Origin: Gloeobacter kilaueensis JS1
GTDB lineage: Bacteria; Cyanobacteriota; Cyanobacteriia; Gloeobacterales; Gloeobacteraceae
Assembly (NCBI RefSeq): GCF_000484535.1
Contig: NC_022600.1
Coordinates: forward strand, 4,332,234 to 4,396,233
Direction: 5' to 3'
Length of the DNA: 64,000 nucleotides
Shown here: piece after piece, positions 17,846 to 27,632 of the stretch
Numbering within the stretch: the first letter of the stretch is position 1
Layout of the letters: each line of letters begins with the position of its first letter
Position numbers and translations under genes: made by a program
The notes under the pieces: generated by a model
The model's database searches: none
What the model saw: the letters and a program-made list of their open reading frames with translations, nothing else
What the model was told of the DNA's origin: nothing

Positions 17846-19981
17846 ATGGCTACGTTTTTGCTCGAAATCGGCACCGAAGAGTTGCCCGCCAGTTTCGTTC
17901 CCTCAGCTCTCACTCAACTGAGGAGCCTGGTGGACAGGGCACTCGCAGAAGCCGGACTGACAGCAGAACACCTCAGTACTTATGGCACGCCCCGGCGACT
18001 GGCGGTGCGGGTGGACGGTTTGCCCGCGTTCCAGCCCGACCGCGAAGAAGAATTAAAAGGGCCGCCTGCGCGGGTCGCCTTTGGTGCAGACGGGCAGCCG
18101 ACACCCCAGGGCGAGGGTTTTGCCCGCAAGGCCGGGGTGGCGATAGAAGCGCTGCAGGTGCGTCCTACCGAAAAGGGCGATGTCGTCTTCGCCGTGCGCA
18201 AGGTAGCGGGAAGGCCGACGGCAGCAGTGCTCGCCGAGCAGATTCCCGGCTGGATCGGCAGCATCGAAGGACCACGGCTGATGCGCTGGAGCGATGGGGA
18301 TCTGCGCTTCTCGCGGCCAATCCGCTGGCTGGTGGCTTTGTTAGACGAAGAAGTGCTACCGGCCCAGATCGAAGGGGTGCCAGCGGGACGCACCAGCTAC
18401 GGGCATCGGGTGCTCCACCCGGCGGGCAGGGTCGAGATTGAGGCGGCCACCGATTATCCAGCGGTACTGGAGGCTGCCTATGTCCTGGCCGATCCGGTGG
18501 AGCGCCGCTCAGAAATCGTCAAGCAGCTCGATAGAAAAGCCCGCGAACTAGGGGCAGTAGTGGAGGTACCGGAGGACTTGCTAGCGGAAGTGGTTCATCT
18601 GGTGGAGTGGCCGACGGCGGTGGTGGGTGCCTTCGAGGAGGAATTTTTGAACCTGCCGGTGGCGGTGATCAAGACCGAGATGATCGCCCATCAGCGCTAC
18701 TTTCCACTGCACAAGCCGCAAGATCCTGAAGCCCTTTTGCCGCGCTTTATCACGATCAGCAACGGCGATCCGCGCTACGCAGAACTGATCAGCAAGGGCA
18801 ATGGCCGGGTGATTCGCGCCCGCCTCGCCGACGGTCGCTTCTTCTTTGAGGAGGATCGCAAGCGACCGCTCGAAGCATTTTTGGGCAAGCTGGAGGCGGT
18901 AACTTTTCAAGAAAACCTCGGCTCGGTGGGAGACCGCGTCCGCCGCGTCGAGACAATCGCCGACTGGCTGTGTGGCCATCTCGGGCTCGATGGCGAGCAG
19001 AGTGCATTGGTAGCCCGCACCGCCCACCTGTGCAAGGCGGATCTGGCAACCCAGATGGTCTACGAATTTCCAGAACTGCAGGGGCTCATCGGTCGCGACT
19101 ACGCCCGCCTCGACGGCGAGGATCCGCTCGTGAGCGCAGGAATTGCCGAGCACTACCAGCCGCGCAACATCGACGACGAGCTGCCCAAAACCCTCACCGG
19201 CAGGGTAGTGGGGTTGGCGGACCGCTTCGAGTTGCTGGTGGGCATCTTTGGCCTGGGCCTGCTTCCTACCGGTTCTTCGGACCCCTTTGCCCTCAGGCGG
19301 GCGGCGCTCACGGTCGTGCGCGTCGGCTGGGACACGGGCTTTGAGCTGGATCTGGTCCAGGCGCTGGAAGTGACAATTGCCCTTTTTGAGGGCAAGCACC
19401 TGTTACAGCAACCGCCTGCTCTGGTGCTCGATCAGTTGACCGACTGGTTTGCCCAGCGCCTGCACGGCCTGCTCGTCGATCAGGGCGGCCTCGATTACGA
19501 TCTGGTCCTCGCCGTTTTGGGCAACAACGATCCGGCTTATACCCGGCGGGCTCTCGTCAACCTGCGTGCCCTGCGCCTGCGCCTCGATGCCCTACTTGCT
19601 GCCCGCGAGGACGGCAAGCTCGCCCAGATCTACGAGACGGCGGTGCGCGTCGCCCGCCTGGCAGACAAATTCAAGTTCAGCGACCTCAGCCTCGATCGCT
19701 TCGATCTGACCCTCGTCGCTCACCCAGCTGAACAGGCGCTGCAGTGTACAACTGAGGAATTCGCCCGGCTATGTGAGGTGGCAGAAAAACAAGAGGACTA
19801 CACCGCGATCCTGGCCGCCCTCACCCGCCTCACTCCGGTAGTCAGTCAGTTTTTTGACGATGTTCTGGTCATGGTTCCCGACGAAAAGTTGCGCACCAAT
19901 CGCCTGTTGCTGCTGGCAGTCATCCATAACAACGTCCGGCGCTTCTTCGACGTCCTGCAGATTGTCTTGCCGGGAGGATAA
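17846..19981 (+). CDS. glyS: Glycyl-tRNA synthetase beta subunit
   Basis: A 711-residue protein of the bacterial alpha2beta2 GlyRS. The start ATFLLEIGTEELPA is the family signature; later blocks include KGPP, GFARKAG, the HQRYFPL segment, GRVIRARLADGRFFFEED, an HD-type region with HLCKADLATQMVYEFPELQG, and the C-terminal anticodon-binding part with DDVLVM and NRLLLL. The beta subunit binds tRNA-Gly, while the catalytic alpha subunit is encoded 29 kb away at 48.5-49.4 kb, so the two are not an operon. The stop codon overlaps the ATG of the next gene by one base. Confidence 0.97.
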   Translation: MATFLLEIGTEELPASFVPSALTQLRSLVDRALAEAGLTAEHLSTYGTPRRLAVRVDGLPAFQPDREEELKGPPARVAFGADGQPTPQGEGFARKAGVAIEALQVRPTEKGDVVFAVRKVAGRPTAAVLAEQIPGWIGSIEGPRLMRWSDGDLRFSRPIRWLVALLDEEVLPAQIEGVPAGRTSYGHRVLHPAGRVEIEAATDYPAVLEAAYVLADPVERRSEIVKQLDRKARELGAVVEVPEDLLAEVVHLVEWPTAVVGAFEEEFLNLPVAVIKTEMIAHQRYFPLHKPQDPEALLPRFITISNGDPRYAELISKGNGRVIRARLADGRFFFEEDRKRPLEAFLGKLEAVTFQENLGSVGDRVRRVETIADWLCGHLGLDGEQSALVARTAHLCKADLATQMVYEFPELQGLIGRDYARLDGEDPLVSAGIAEHYQPRNIDDELPKTLTGRVVGLADRFELLVGIFGLGLLPTGSSDPFALRRAALTVVRVGWDTGFELDLVQALEVTIALFEGKHLLQQPPALVLDQLTDWFAQRLHGLLVDQGGLDYDLVLAVLGNNDPAYTRRALVNLRALRLRLDALLAAREDGKLAQIYETAVRVARLADKFKFSDLSLDRFDLTLVAHPAEQALQCTTEEFARLCEVAEKQEDYTAILAALTRLTPVVSQFFDDVLVMVPDEKLRTNRLLLLAVIHNNVRRFFDVLQIVLPGG

Positions 19982-20253
19982 TGAGTCTATCCAGAGAGTG
20001 GGCTATGGGCGAAGAATCCACAATCGAGGTCCGCTTTTTGCCCGACGATGTAACGGTCACTGCCCGTAGCGGCGAACTGCTGCTCGACTGTGCTACCCGC
20101 GCCGGGATCAAGATTCCGACCGGCTGCTTGATGGGCTCCTGCCACGCCTGCGAAGTCGAGATCGCTGGCCAGGGGCCGGTCTGCTCCTGTATCACCGCCC
20201 TGCGCTGCGAACAGGACATAACCGTACATATCTATAGCGATCCGCTCTGGTAG
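19981..20253 (+). CDS. Small 2Fe-2S ferredoxin with a short cluster loop
   Basis: A 90-residue ferredoxin-fold protein. Cys49, Cys54 and Cys57 form the Cys-x4-Cys-x2-Cys cluster loop; the fourth ligand must be Cys68 or Cys70, only 10-12 residues later, not the 25-30 of photosynthetic ferredoxins. That short spacing resembles the N-terminal ferredoxin domain of NuoG/HoxU-type proteins. Additional cysteines stand at 37 and 76. It would carry single electrons to an unknown partner. The start overlaps the glyS stop by one base; Met9 (20005) with GAGAG six bases upstream is an alternative. The link with glyS may be only positional. Confidence 0.85.
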   Translation: MSLSREWAMGEESTIEVRFLPDDVTVTARSGELLLDCATRAGIKIPTGCLMGSCHACEVEIAGQGPVCSCITALRCEQDITVHIYSDPLW

Positions 20254-20346
20254 TCAGCGAGACATCGAGATTCGCCTGAACAATCGCAAACTGGGCCATA
20301 GCATACTATAGAATCACTCTGCACCGAGGCTGGATGGGGTTGAAAG

Positions 20347-21066
20347 ATGAATGCTGCGAAAATTCTTGTTGTCGATGACGAACTGAGCATCCGGACGCTG
20401 GTGAGGCGGACGCTGGAGCAGGAGGGTCACCGAGTCGAGACCGCCGAGAACGGCGAGAAGGCTCTGCGCCTGTTTGAATCGTTTGTGCCTGAATTGGTGG
20501 TGCTCGATGTGATGCTGCCCGACATCAAAGGCTACGAACTGTGTCGGCGGCTGCGCAGCCAATCGAACGTCTATATCCTGATGCTAACGGCCTGCGACGA
20601 AGAATCTGACAAGATCCAGGGTTTTACCCAGGGTGCGGACGATTACCTGACCAAACCGTTCAGTGTCAAAGAACTGGCGTTTCGGGTCTCAGCTATTCTC
20701 AAGCGCCAGCGCACCGTCGGCGGTACGGGCGGTGTCGTGCTGCGCTACCCCCACATCCAGCTCGATCCGGTGCGCCGAGAAGTTCACATTGGCCGCGATC
20801 CTGTCGATCTGACCGCCCTCGAATTCGATCTGCTCTATCTGCTGGCGCGCGATCCGGGCCGGGTCTGGCGGCGGGGCGATCTTATCCGCGAAGTCTGGGG
20901 CTACAGCTATGTCGGCGACGAGCGGGTGGTCGATGTGCATATTGGCCAGATTCGCAAAAAACTCGGCAACGACGCCGCCGATGAGCCCCTGTTCGTCAAG
21001 ACTGTGCGCGGCGTCGGCTATAAATTCGAGGACATCGGCGCTCAAGAGTCGCAGTTTGCCTCCTGA
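20347..21066 (+). CDS. OmpR/PhoB-family response regulator
   Basis: A 239-residue DNA-binding regulator. The receiver is canonical: acidic pair in ILVVDDE, phosphoacceptor Asp in LVVLDVMLPD, Thr in MLTA and Lys in YLTKPFS. A winged helix follows, with DLTALEFDLLYLLARDPGRVWRR and the C-terminal VDVHIGQIRKKLG...VRGVGYKFE. No kinase gene adjoins, so this is an orphan regulator, as many cyanobacterial ones are. It lies 93 bp after the ferredoxin gene. Subfamily (RpaB/RpaA/NblR-like) cannot be settled by eye. Confidence 0.94.
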   Translation: MNAAKILVVDDELSIRTLVRRTLEQEGHRVETAENGEKALRLFESFVPELVVLDVMLPDIKGYELCRRLRSQSNVYILMLTACDEESDKIQGFTQGADDYLTKPFSVKELAFRVSAILKRQRTVGGTGGVVLRYPHIQLDPVRREVHIGRDPVDLTALEFDLLYLLARDPGRVWRRGDLIREVWGYSYVGDERVVDVHIGQIRKKLGNDAADEPLFVKTVRGVGYKFEDIGAQESQFAS

Positions 21067-21179
21067 AGACGTAGGATTTTAGCGTTTGGTAGCCGCTTAT
21101 ACCTGAATTGTCGGCATACCCTGTTTATTGTGAGGGACATGCCCGATAGCGACGTTTCCTTCCCTACCAGTGAGGCTGC

Positions 21180-21590
21180 ATGGCTCGAAAGCGCAATCGC
21201 TCGTTGAACCGCGTCGAAGTCAATTGCCCATTTTGTACAAGCCGTCTCTGGCGCGGCTGTGGTCAAAAGCATTTTATTTTTTCCAGTAACGCCGAGCAGA
21301 CCCGCGAATTAACCGGGCTGACGCGCAAAAAGGCGGTCCTGCTGCACAGTCACACCGCCACCTGGGTCGATCGCAGCCGCTGGATCGAATCGTTTTTCTG
21401 TACCGACCACGGCCAGGTCTGGATCATCTGCACCCGCAACAGCGACGGCCAGGTGACAGGTGAAACCGCTCCTCCCCGGCTGTGGCAGCAGACGACCGGC
21501 ACCCTCGATCCGAGCCGGCCCAACCCTTCGGTCAGCGAATTCACCTACCGCATGAGCCGCCGCACGAGCGTGCAGAGTCGTTCTGACTAG
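21180..21590 (+). CDS. Conserved protein with a CPFC zinc-ribbon-like motif
   Basis: A 136-residue basic protein. The N-terminal RVEVNCPFC with further cysteines in RLWRGCGQ and FFCTDHG suggests a metal-binding ribbon; Trp is frequent. The C-terminal 40 residues are Thr/Ser/Pro/Arg-rich and probably flexible. It ends just before the Ycf46-like ATPase on the same strand and may be co-transcribed with it. I cannot assign a function; the resemblance to small conserved cyanobacterial proteins is an impression only. Confidence 0.7.
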   Translation: MARKRNRSLNRVEVNCPFCTSRLWRGCGQKHFIFSSNAEQTRELTGLTRKKAVLLHSHTATWVDRSRWIESFFCTDHGQVWIICTRNSDGQVTGETAPPRLWQQTTGTLDPSRPNPSVSEFTYRMSRRTSVQSRSD

Positions 21591-21649
21591 GCTTGTCACA
21601 GCCTGAGACCGGGCCAACAATAGAAGGGAGCACCCATCTGCGCCCTGTC

Positions 21650-23161
21650 ATGGATTTTTCTGCTGAGCTTGATCTGCTGATTCGAGCCCGCTATCCACTG
21701 CTGTACCTTGTCTCAAGTGAGGAGGAGCGGGCTGAGCAGGCAATTGCCCGCGTCAGTGCCCGCGCCCTTTTTTGCTGGGATTTTGTCGAAGGCTACCAAA
21801 CCGAGGGGACCGACGCCGGTTACGCCCGCTCCAACCCGCTGCAGGCGCTCGAATTTATCGAAAAAGCCCGCCCCGATGTCCAGGCGATCTTTGTACTGCG
21901 CGACTTTCACCGCTTTCTCGAAGATATTGCGATTGGACGCAAGCTGCGCAATCTGGCCCGCCGTCTGCGCTCTGAGCCAAAGACTGTGATCATCCTTGCT
22001 CCCCGGCTCGCCGTCCCGCCGGATCTGGCGGAGGAGATCACGGTGCTTGAATTTCCGCTGCCCGCTGCAGCGGAAATCGACCGCGAGATCGAGCAGTTGC
22101 TGGGCAATCGCACCACCCTCAAAGGCTTCGCCCGGGAGGAGCTGGTCAAGACCTGCCAGGGATTGTCGCTTAACCGGGTGCGCCAGGCGCTGGCAAAAGC
22201 GATTGCTCGCTCCGGTTCGCTCGAAAGCGCCGATCTCGAACTGATCCTCGAAGAAAAAAAGCAAAAGATCCGTCAGACCCAGATTCTGGAGTTTTATCCG
22301 GCCACCGACGCGATTGCCGACATCGGTGGCCTCGACCAGCTCAAAGAATGGCTCCTCCGGCGCGGGGCAGCCTTCAGCGAACAGGCCCGCCGCTACGGCC
22401 TGCCGCACCCGCGTGGGCTTTTGCTGGTGGGTGTCCAGGGCACCGGCAAATCCCTCACCGCCCGCGCCATCGCCCACCACTGGCACCTGCCGCTTCTGCG
22501 GCTCGACGTGGGCCGGCTGTTTGCCGGCCTGGTGGGTGAGTCGGAGGCGCGCACCCGGCAGATGATCCAGCTGGCCGAAGCCCTCGCTCCCTGCGTGCTC
22601 TTTGCCGACGAAATCGACAAAACCTTCGGCGGCCAGCTGGCCGGAGGCGACAGTGGCACCGCCAGCCGCGTCTTTGCCACCTTTTTGACCTGGATGGCCG
22701 AGAAGACCTCCCCCGTCTTCGTCGTCGCCACCGCCAACGACGTGCATCGCCTGCCGCCGGAGCTGTTGCGCAAGGGCCGCTTCGACGAGGTGTTCTTTGT
22801 CAACCTGCCCACCCAGATTGAAAGGCAGGAAATCTTTGCTGTCCATCTGGGCAAGCTCCGGCCCCACAACCTGCGCGCCTACAATATTGAGCGGCTCGCC
22901 TACGAGACTCCCGACTTCAGCGGCGCTGAAATCGAGCAGGTGATTATCGAGGCGATGCACACGGGTTTTGCCCAGCACCGGGACTTTACGACCGATGACA
23001 TCCTGCAGGCCGTCGCTCAGATTGTGCCCCTGGCACGCACCGCCGCTGAGACGATCGAAGCGCTGCAGCAGTGGGCGGCTGCCGGTAAGGCGCGTATGGC
23101 TTCCCGCCAACCGGGGATTTTCAGTTCCCTGCAGCGTCGGTTAGAGTCGTCAGAGGAGTAG
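21650..23161 (+). CDS. Ycf46-like AAA ATPase
   Basis: About 503 residues. The N-terminal part ([20 protein letters not shown]) is a helical regulatory domain typical of Ycf46, found in cyanobacteria and algal plastids. The AAA module has Walker A GVQGTGKS, Walker [10 protein letters not shown], a sensor-1 Asn in VVATAND, and the arginine-finger helix LLRKGRFDE. Ycf46 has been linked to inorganic carbon and photosynthesis regulation, but its biochemical role is unsettled. I chose ATG 21650 because it matches the family start; a TTG at 21593 would add 19 residues. It follows the zinc-ribbon gene on the same strand. Confidence 0.9.
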   Translation: MDFSAELDLLIRARYPLLYLVSSEEERAEQAIARVSARALFCWDFVEGYQTEGTDAGYARSNPLQALEFIEKARPDVQAIFVLRDFHRFLEDIAIGRKLRNLARRLRSEPKTVIILAPRLAVPPDLAEEITVLEFPLPAAAEIDREIEQLLGNRTTLKGFAREELVKTCQGLSLNRVRQALAKAIARSGSLESADLELILEEKKQKIRQTQILEFYPATDAIADIGGLDQLKEWLLRRGAAFSEQARRYGLPHPRGLLLVGVQGTGKSLTARAIAHHWHLPLLRLDVGRLFAGLVGESEARTRQMIQLAEALAPCVLFADEIDKTFGGQLAGGDSGTASRVFATFLTWMAEKTSPVFVVATANDVHRLPPELLRKGRFDEVFFVNLPTQIERQEIFAVHLGKLRPHNLRAYNIERLAYETPDFSGAEIEQVIIEAMHTGFAQHRDFTTDDILQAVAQIVPLARTAAETIEALQQWAAAGKARMASRQPGIFSSLQRRLESSEE

Positions 23162-23191
23162 CAATACTCACACGGGGATCACGTCCGGCCT

Positions 23192-24001
23192 ATGCTCCGT
23201 TTCACTCGCGCCATCGACGCCGAAATTTACCTGAGCCGGGCCGCCCGTCAGATCCGCAGGGGCCAGTGGCGGGCCGCTGCCGCCTCTTACCGCGAGGCGC
23301 TGGGCTACGAGCCCGACAACCTCGAAGCGCTCGTCAACGCGGGCCTCGTCTACTCGCACCTTAAAGACTACCCGCAGGCGATGGCCTTTTACGACCGCGC
23401 CCTGGCCATCGCTCCTGCCCATCCCCTTGCCCTCTACAACCGCGCTCTGCTCCGCATCGAGGCCGCTGCGATCAAAGATGCCTTAGCCGACCTCGACGCC
23501 GCGATCGCTGCTAAGCCTACCTTTGCCCTTGCCCTGGGTAATCGGGCAGTGCTGCACTTTCGGGCTGGTCACACCGAGGAGGCGGTGGCCGACTACGACC
23601 GGGCCATCCGCCTGCAGCCCAACAACGCCCTGTTCTGGAGCAACCGCGCTGCCGCCCACCTCGCCCTCAATTGCCCCGAGCGGGCGATTGCCGACTGCGA
23701 CCAGGCACTGTACCTCGATTCTGGTTTGAGTGCCGCCTACAAAAATCGCGGCGATGCCCACCTCGCCCTGGGCAATAGTGCCAGGGCACTGGTCGATTTC
23801 AGCGCCGCTGTCGCCCTCGATCCCGACGACGGCGAAGCGTACCTGGGCCGGGCCCGGGCCCGCTTTGCCCTCCAAGAGACGACCCCTGGCCGCTACGACG
23901 CCTCGATCGCCGTCCGTATCTTCAGTGCCACCGGCGAGCAGGCCCGCGCCGAGGCCGCCCGCGCCCTGCTCGAAGAGCTGCCGCCCGCCTCGATGGCCTA
24001 G
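23192..24001 (+). CDS. Tetratricopeptide-repeat protein
   Basis: A 269-residue protein made almost wholly of TPRs: about six consecutive 34-residue units with the consensus A..Y..AL...P....AL.N.G (for example [39 protein letters not shown] and [19 protein letters not shown]). No signal peptide or other domain. TPRs provide a protein-binding groove; the partner is unknown. It starts 30 bp after the Ycf46-like gene. The stop is TAG, and coding-like sequence continues in the same frame beyond it (see the next feature), so the annotated C-terminus may be a shortened one. Confidence 0.88.
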   Translation: MLRFTRAIDAEIYLSRAARQIRRGQWRAAAASYREALGYEPDNLEALVNAGLVYSHLKDYPQAMAFYDRALAIAPAHPLALYNRALLRIEAAAIKDALADLDAAIAAKPTFALALGNRAVLHFRAGHTEEAVADYDRAIRLQPNNALFWSNRAAAHLALNCPERAIADCDQALYLDSGLSAAYKNRGDAHLALGNSARALVDFSAAVALDPDDGEAYLGRARARFALQETTPGRYDASIAVRIFSATGEQARAEAARALLEELPPASMA

Positions 24002-24151
24002 AACCAGTTCTATCAGGCTATTTGCGAAGAGACAGGCTAGATCCTCACCGTCTTTTACTGCGAAGAAGCCGTCGGCCTGGCAGCAGTGGCCGGCATCGCC
24101 CCCGGCGCGTAGACCCACTTTGCCCACTTCAAAGGCGAAAGTCCAAAATAG
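24002..24151 (+). pseudogene. Coding-like remnant in frame with the TPR gene, broken by amber codons
   Basis: In the same frame as the TPR gene the 49 codons after its TAG keep a coding signature: AT-rich second positions and GC-rich third positions, giving residues such as [12 protein letters not shown], then [26 protein letters not shown], then [15 protein letters not shown], then TAG. All the breaks are amber; each could be one C-to-T change from CAG (Gln). The simplest reading is a decayed C-terminal extension of the TPR protein or a separate lost small gene. The RidA gene begins 22 bp later. There is no sign that TAG is recoded, since normal genes nearby use TAG as a stop. Confidence 0.5.
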
Positions 24152-24173
24152 GAGCACTCCGTTGCAAAGGACG

Positions 24174-24563
24174 ATGCGTCAAAATTTCAGCTCAGGCACG
24201 CCCTGGGAGCCGATCGTCGGCTACTCGCGGGCGGTGCGGATAGGTTCTCAGGTCTGGGTCTCGGGGACGACGGCCACCGATGGGTCGGGCACAGTCGTCG
24301 GTGTCGGCGACAGCTACGCCCAGACACGGCAGACACTTCAAAATATCGAGCGGGCGCTCCTCAAGGCAGGTAGCCGTCTAGAAGACGTGGTGCGCACCCG
24401 CATCTACGTGGTCGATATCGCTCAGTGGGAGGCGGTGGGCCGCGCCCACGGCGAGGTGTTTGGTCAGATCCGGCCCGCCTCGACGATGATCGAAGTGAGC
24501 CGCCTGGTCGATCCGCAGATGCTGGTGGAGATCGAGGCGGAAGCCTGGATCACGTCCGGGTAA
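24174..24563 (+). CDS. RidA/YjgF/YER057c-family protein
   Basis: A 129-residue protein of the Rid family. Family marks: [18 protein letters not shown] at the start, the [16 protein letters not shown] helix, the conserved Arg in [11 protein letters not shown], and the C-terminal substrate-pocket residues in [15 protein letters not shown]...VEIEAEA. RidA proteins hydrolyse reactive enamine/imine intermediates from PLP enzymes; subgroup not determined here. AAAGG stands just before the ATG. Its last 14 nt overlap the 3' end of trpD on the opposite strand. Confidence 0.92.
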   Translation: MRQNFSSGTPWEPIVGYSRAVRIGSQVWVSGTTATDGSGTVVGVGDSYAQTRQTLQNIERALLKAGSRLEDVVRTRIYVVDIAQWEAVGRAHGEVFGQIRPASTMIEVSRLVDPQMLVEIEAEAWITSG

Positions 24564-25578
24564 AGCGGATGAGCGCCTCGCACTTTTGCCAGGCGGCCCC
24601 AGCTTCCAGACACTCCTGGGCCTGAGCGATGCCGCTCTGCCAGGTGGAGACCGCTCCGGCTGCCAACAGTCCAGCAGCGGCGTTGAGGACGACGACCGCC
24701 GCCTGGGCAGGGGTGCCTTTGCCCAGCAGCACCTCGCGGAGGATAGCGGCGTTCTCGGGTACGTCGCCGCCCACCAGTTCGGCGATGGAGGCGGGTTGCA
24801 ACCCAAATTGCTCAGGATGGATGGTCGAGGCGGCGAGCACCCCTTCGAGGTTGCCGATGACGGTGGTGCTTCCCGAGAGGGAGCACTCGTCCAGCCCCGG
24901 CTCACCGTGGACGACTAAAAAGCGCTGCCGCTCCAGAAGGGCCAGCGCTTTTGCGATCGAGGGCACCAGGGCCGGGTGGTAGACCCCCAACACCTGGGCG
25001 GTGGGAGCGAGGGGATTGACGAGGGGACCGAGCAGATTAAAGAGCGTCCGGATGCCCAGTTCGCGGCGGATCGGGGCCATCGTCCGCAGGGCCGGATGCC
25101 AGCCGGGGGCAAATAAGAAGGTGATGCCGACTTCGTGGAGGGCGGCACCCACCCGGGCCGGATCGAGGCTGAGCTGGATGCCCAGGTATTCGAGCACATC
25201 GGCGGAGCCGACTCTGCCACTGGCGGAGCGCGCTCCGTGCTTGGCCACCGGCACGCCGCAGGCGGCACAGACAAAGGCAACGGCGGTCGAAATATTAAAA
25301 GTACTCAAGCCGTCGCCGCCGGTGCCGCAGGTGTCGAGCACGACGGGTAGACCAGTGGCGGGAGCGGTGTGGGCCGCCTGCTGCAAAATGCGGGCCATCG
25401 CCGCCAGTTCCTCGGCGGCAATCTGGATGGGGGAAAGAGCGGCCAGCAGCGCCCCTGAGAGCACCGGCGGCACACTTCCAGCCAGCCAGGCGGTCATCAA
25501 TTCCTGGGCGGCCTGCTCCGAGAGCGCTTCGCCCTCCAGCCGCCGGGCCAACAGCGATTGCAACCGCCGCGCATCCAT
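24550..25578 (-). CDS. trpD: Anthranilate phosphoribosyltransferase
   Basis: A 342-residue enzyme of tryptophan synthesis that joins anthranilate to phosphoribosyl pyrophosphate. It has the glycine loop DTCGTGGDG (Gly85-Asp89 region), [14 protein letters not shown], the KHGxRSxSG motif, and [13 protein letters not shown]. Length and motifs are normal. No other trp gene is close; instead it is last in a minus-strand run GT2 - lptC - trpD, with four bases between the lptC stop and its ATG. Confidence 0.97.
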   Translation of the reverse strand: MDARRLQSLLARRLEGEALSEQAAQELMTAWLAGSVPPVLSGALLAALSPIQIAAEELAAMARILQQAAHTAPATGLPVVLDTCGTGGDGLSTFNISTAVAFVCAACGVPVAKHGARSASGRVGSADVLEYLGIQLSLDPARVGAALHEVGITFLFAPGWHPALRTMAPIRRELGIRTLFNLLGPLVNPLAPTAQVLGVYHPALVPSIAKALALLERQRFLVVHGEPGLDECSLSGSTTVIGNLEGVLAASTIHPEQFGLQPASIAELVGGDVPENAAILREVLLGKGTPAQAAVVVLNAAAGLLAAGAVSTWQSGIAQAQECLEAGAAWQKCEALIRFTRT

Positions 25579-25582
25579 CGCT

Positions 25583-26605
25583 TCAGGGCCTCGGCGGCGT
25601 GAGGCGGGTGTTCACCTGGCCAGTGGCGCGCACGGTGTCGTGGGCCAGATCCGCAAATAGATCCGAACTGGTGATGCTCAGATCCTGTACCGGCTGCCAG
25701 TAGCGGCCATTGGTGGCCTGCAGGGTGTTCTGGCCGAGGGAGTAGGTGGCTGCACTCGCCTGCAGGCGGCGGGCGGGGCGGCCCAGGACCAGATCGACGC
25801 CGGTTTCGGCAATGAACAGGCGGCGGTCGATGTCCCAGATCACCCGATCGGCCTGCAGTTGGGCCGCGTTGGCGGGCTGCTCGGCGTAGACCCGGCCCGT
25901 GCTGTCGCTGCGGGCGATGACGCGGTTTTGATCGACCTCCCAGCTGATGGTCGGAGCCTTGAGGTTGGCCTGGCGGCCCAGGTCGTGGGCCAGCACGCCC
26001 CCCGAACCGGTGACGCGGTTGGGCATCAGGCTCCAGACCACTTTTGGAGCGTTCATCTCGATTTTTTGGACCTCTGAATCGGCCCGGATATTGCCGCTTA
26101 GCGTGTAGACCTGGGCCGCCAGATCGCCTGTCAGGGTCTGGCCGCGCGCCCGCACCTTGTTTTTAGGTTGAAACAGCTCGACCGGGCCAATCGCCGTGAG
26201 CAAGTTGCGATCCGGAAACCACTGGACGCGATCCGCATCGAGGGTGGTGGCGCGCACGGGCGAGACCGCCTTCACCCTGCCTTCCAGCAAGATTTCGCGC
26301 GCCGCAATGCGCACCTCGCCCCGAGGAGCCTGGATGTTGAGTACCTTGCGGCCATTTTGATAAAAGACGCCCTGAATCTGCTGAACGATGGCGGTGCTGC
26401 GGTCGCGGCTGTACTCGGCCCGCTCGGCTTTTAATTCCCAGAGGGGAGCGTTGCCGTCGCGGTTGGTCTCGGTGAGGACGATGTTGCGCAGCACCAGCGG
26501 ACTCTCGCTCTGCAAAGAATTGTTTGCCTCGGGGTTGGGCGCTCCGCCGCAGGCTCCCAGAAGCAGACATCCACCGCCCACCAGCAGCCAGGAACCTGTC
26601 TTCAT
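25583..26605 (-). CDS. lptC: LptC-like lipopolysaccharide-export lipoprotein
   Basis: A 340-residue lipoprotein. The signal peptide ends in a lipobox LLLGACGG (Cys at about residue 19). The N-terminal third ([46 protein letters not shown]) is the LptC beta-jellyroll, and the following repeats ([35 protein letters not shown]) look like further OstA/LptA-type strands, so this is longer than Escherichia LptC, as in other cyanobacteria. It would take lipopolysaccharide from the inner-membrane transporter across the periplasm. The ATG overlaps the stop of the upstream glycosyltransferase gene by four bases. Confidence 0.88.
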   Translation of the reverse strand: MKTGSWLLVGGGCLLLGACGGAPNPEANNSLQSESPLVLRNIVLTETNRDGNAPLWELKAERAEYSRDRSTAIVQQIQGVFYQNGRKVLNIQAPRGEVRIAAREILLEGRVKAVSPVRATTLDADRVQWFPDRNLLTAIGPVELFQPKNKVRARGQTLTGDLAAQVYTLSGNIRADSEVQKIEMNAPKVVWSLMPNRVTGSGGVLAHDLGRQANLKAPTISWEVDQNRVIARSDSTGRVYAEQPANAAQLQADRVIWDIDRRLFIAETGVDLVLGRPARRLQASAATYSLGQNTLQATNGRYWQPVQDLSITSSDLFADLAHDTVRATGQVNTRLTPPRP

Positions 26606-27522
26606 GGATTCACTTCGCGGTAGGCGGCGTAGACGCCCTGCACGTTGTACCAGTTTAGAAAAATGCGCGCCACCTCCAGCGCCAGCTGTGGCCTGCCCCG
26701 GTCGATAAGAAATTGCAAAAGCGGTGCCATCGTCTTTTCGTTGAGCAGACCGCCCAGCGACAACAGCCCCCAGAGCACCTGATGCAGCGGCGTCATCTGG
26801 ATCATCATCCGCACATCCCAGCTGGGATGCTTGCGATAGAAGACTACGCCCATCCGGCCCCGCTCGTATTCTTTTTGAATTAAAGCGGGAATTTGCTTGA
26901 GGCTGAAGGGCGGATGCCAGTGGTAGCCCACCGCCTCGGGACACTTGATGAGCCGCAGGCCCAGTTTTTTAAGCCGCACCCCCAGTTCGAGATCTTCCCA
27001 GCCGTAGAGGCTGAAGGTTTCATCGAAGGGACCGGCGGCCTCCAGCCAGCGCCGGGCGATGGCGACGTTGCCGGTGGCAAAGTAGGCGGCAGAAAAATCG
27101 GTGATCTTATAAGGCTCCGATTCCGGATGGTCGAAGTTGCAGGTGTTGACCACCCGGCCATAGGTAAAGACCGCCTCGCCGGGATGGGCTTCGAGAATAG
27201 CGGCGTGGGAGGCGAGAAAAACCGGCGTCACCACCAGATCCGAATCGATGAAGATGATTGTATCGCCCCTGGCGGAGGTGATGCCCAGGTTGCGCGCTGC
27301 TGCCGGGCCACGGTGATCCTGACAGACCAGACGCAGGTGGGCAAAGCGCTCCGGTTGGCTCTGCAAAAATGCGATCGTGCCGTCGGTGGAACCGTCATCG
27401 ACGACCACCACCTCGTAGCGGCCCTGCCAGCGCTGCGCTTCGAGAGCGTCGAGGCACTTGGTGAGGATGGGCAGGCGGTTGAAGGTGGGAATGACGATAC
27501 TGATGAACACAGTCACCCTCAT
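26602..27522 (-). CDS. Family 2 glycosyltransferase
   Basis: About 306 residues. GT-A fold marks: SIVIPTFNR at the start, VVVDDGSTDGT, FIDSDLVV (the DxD metal site), and GWEDLELGVRLKKLG (the ED acidic motif before the catalytic helix). No membrane helix is evident, so it acts at the cytoplasmic face. Acceptor and donor are unknown. I chose ATG 27522, since the GT2 domain begins at once; TTG 27561 is a weaker option. It is first in the run with lptC and trpD, so a role in lipopolysaccharide or other envelope glycan synthesis is likely (inference). Confidence 0.9.
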   Translation of the reverse strand: MRVTVFISIVIPTFNRLPILTKCLDALEAQRWQGRYEVVVVDDGSTDGTIAFLQSQPERFAHLRLVCQDHRGPAAARNLGITSARGDTIIFIDSDLVVTPVFLASHAAILEAHPGEAVFTYGRVVNTCNFDHPESEPYKITDFSAAYFATGNVAIARRWLEAAGPFDETFSLYGWEDLELGVRLKKLGLRLIKCPEAVGYHWHPPFSLKQIPALIQKEYERGRMGVVFYRKHPSWDVRMMIQMTPLHQVLWGLLSLGGLLNEKTMAPLLQFLIDRGRPQLALEVARIFLNWYNVQGVYAAYREVNP

Positions 27523-27632
27523 TACTTCGCCCATTTTGCCATCAACCGCCTGCGATGCCAAAGCGGGGCGGTTGCGGCTGCGGCTGCGCTACTCTAAATG
27601 AGGATGCTGGTACATGAAGAAAAATCGCCCCT

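Noticed and set aside
21713-23110. A 465-codon open frame opposite the Ycf46-like gene.
   Set aside because: Composition is that of a mirrored high-GC gene; no recognisable domain, while the plus strand has intact AAA motifs.
24002-24151. Recoding of TAG to glutamine in this organism.
   Set aside because: Several normal genes in the window end in TAG at the expected family length, so TAG acts as a stop.
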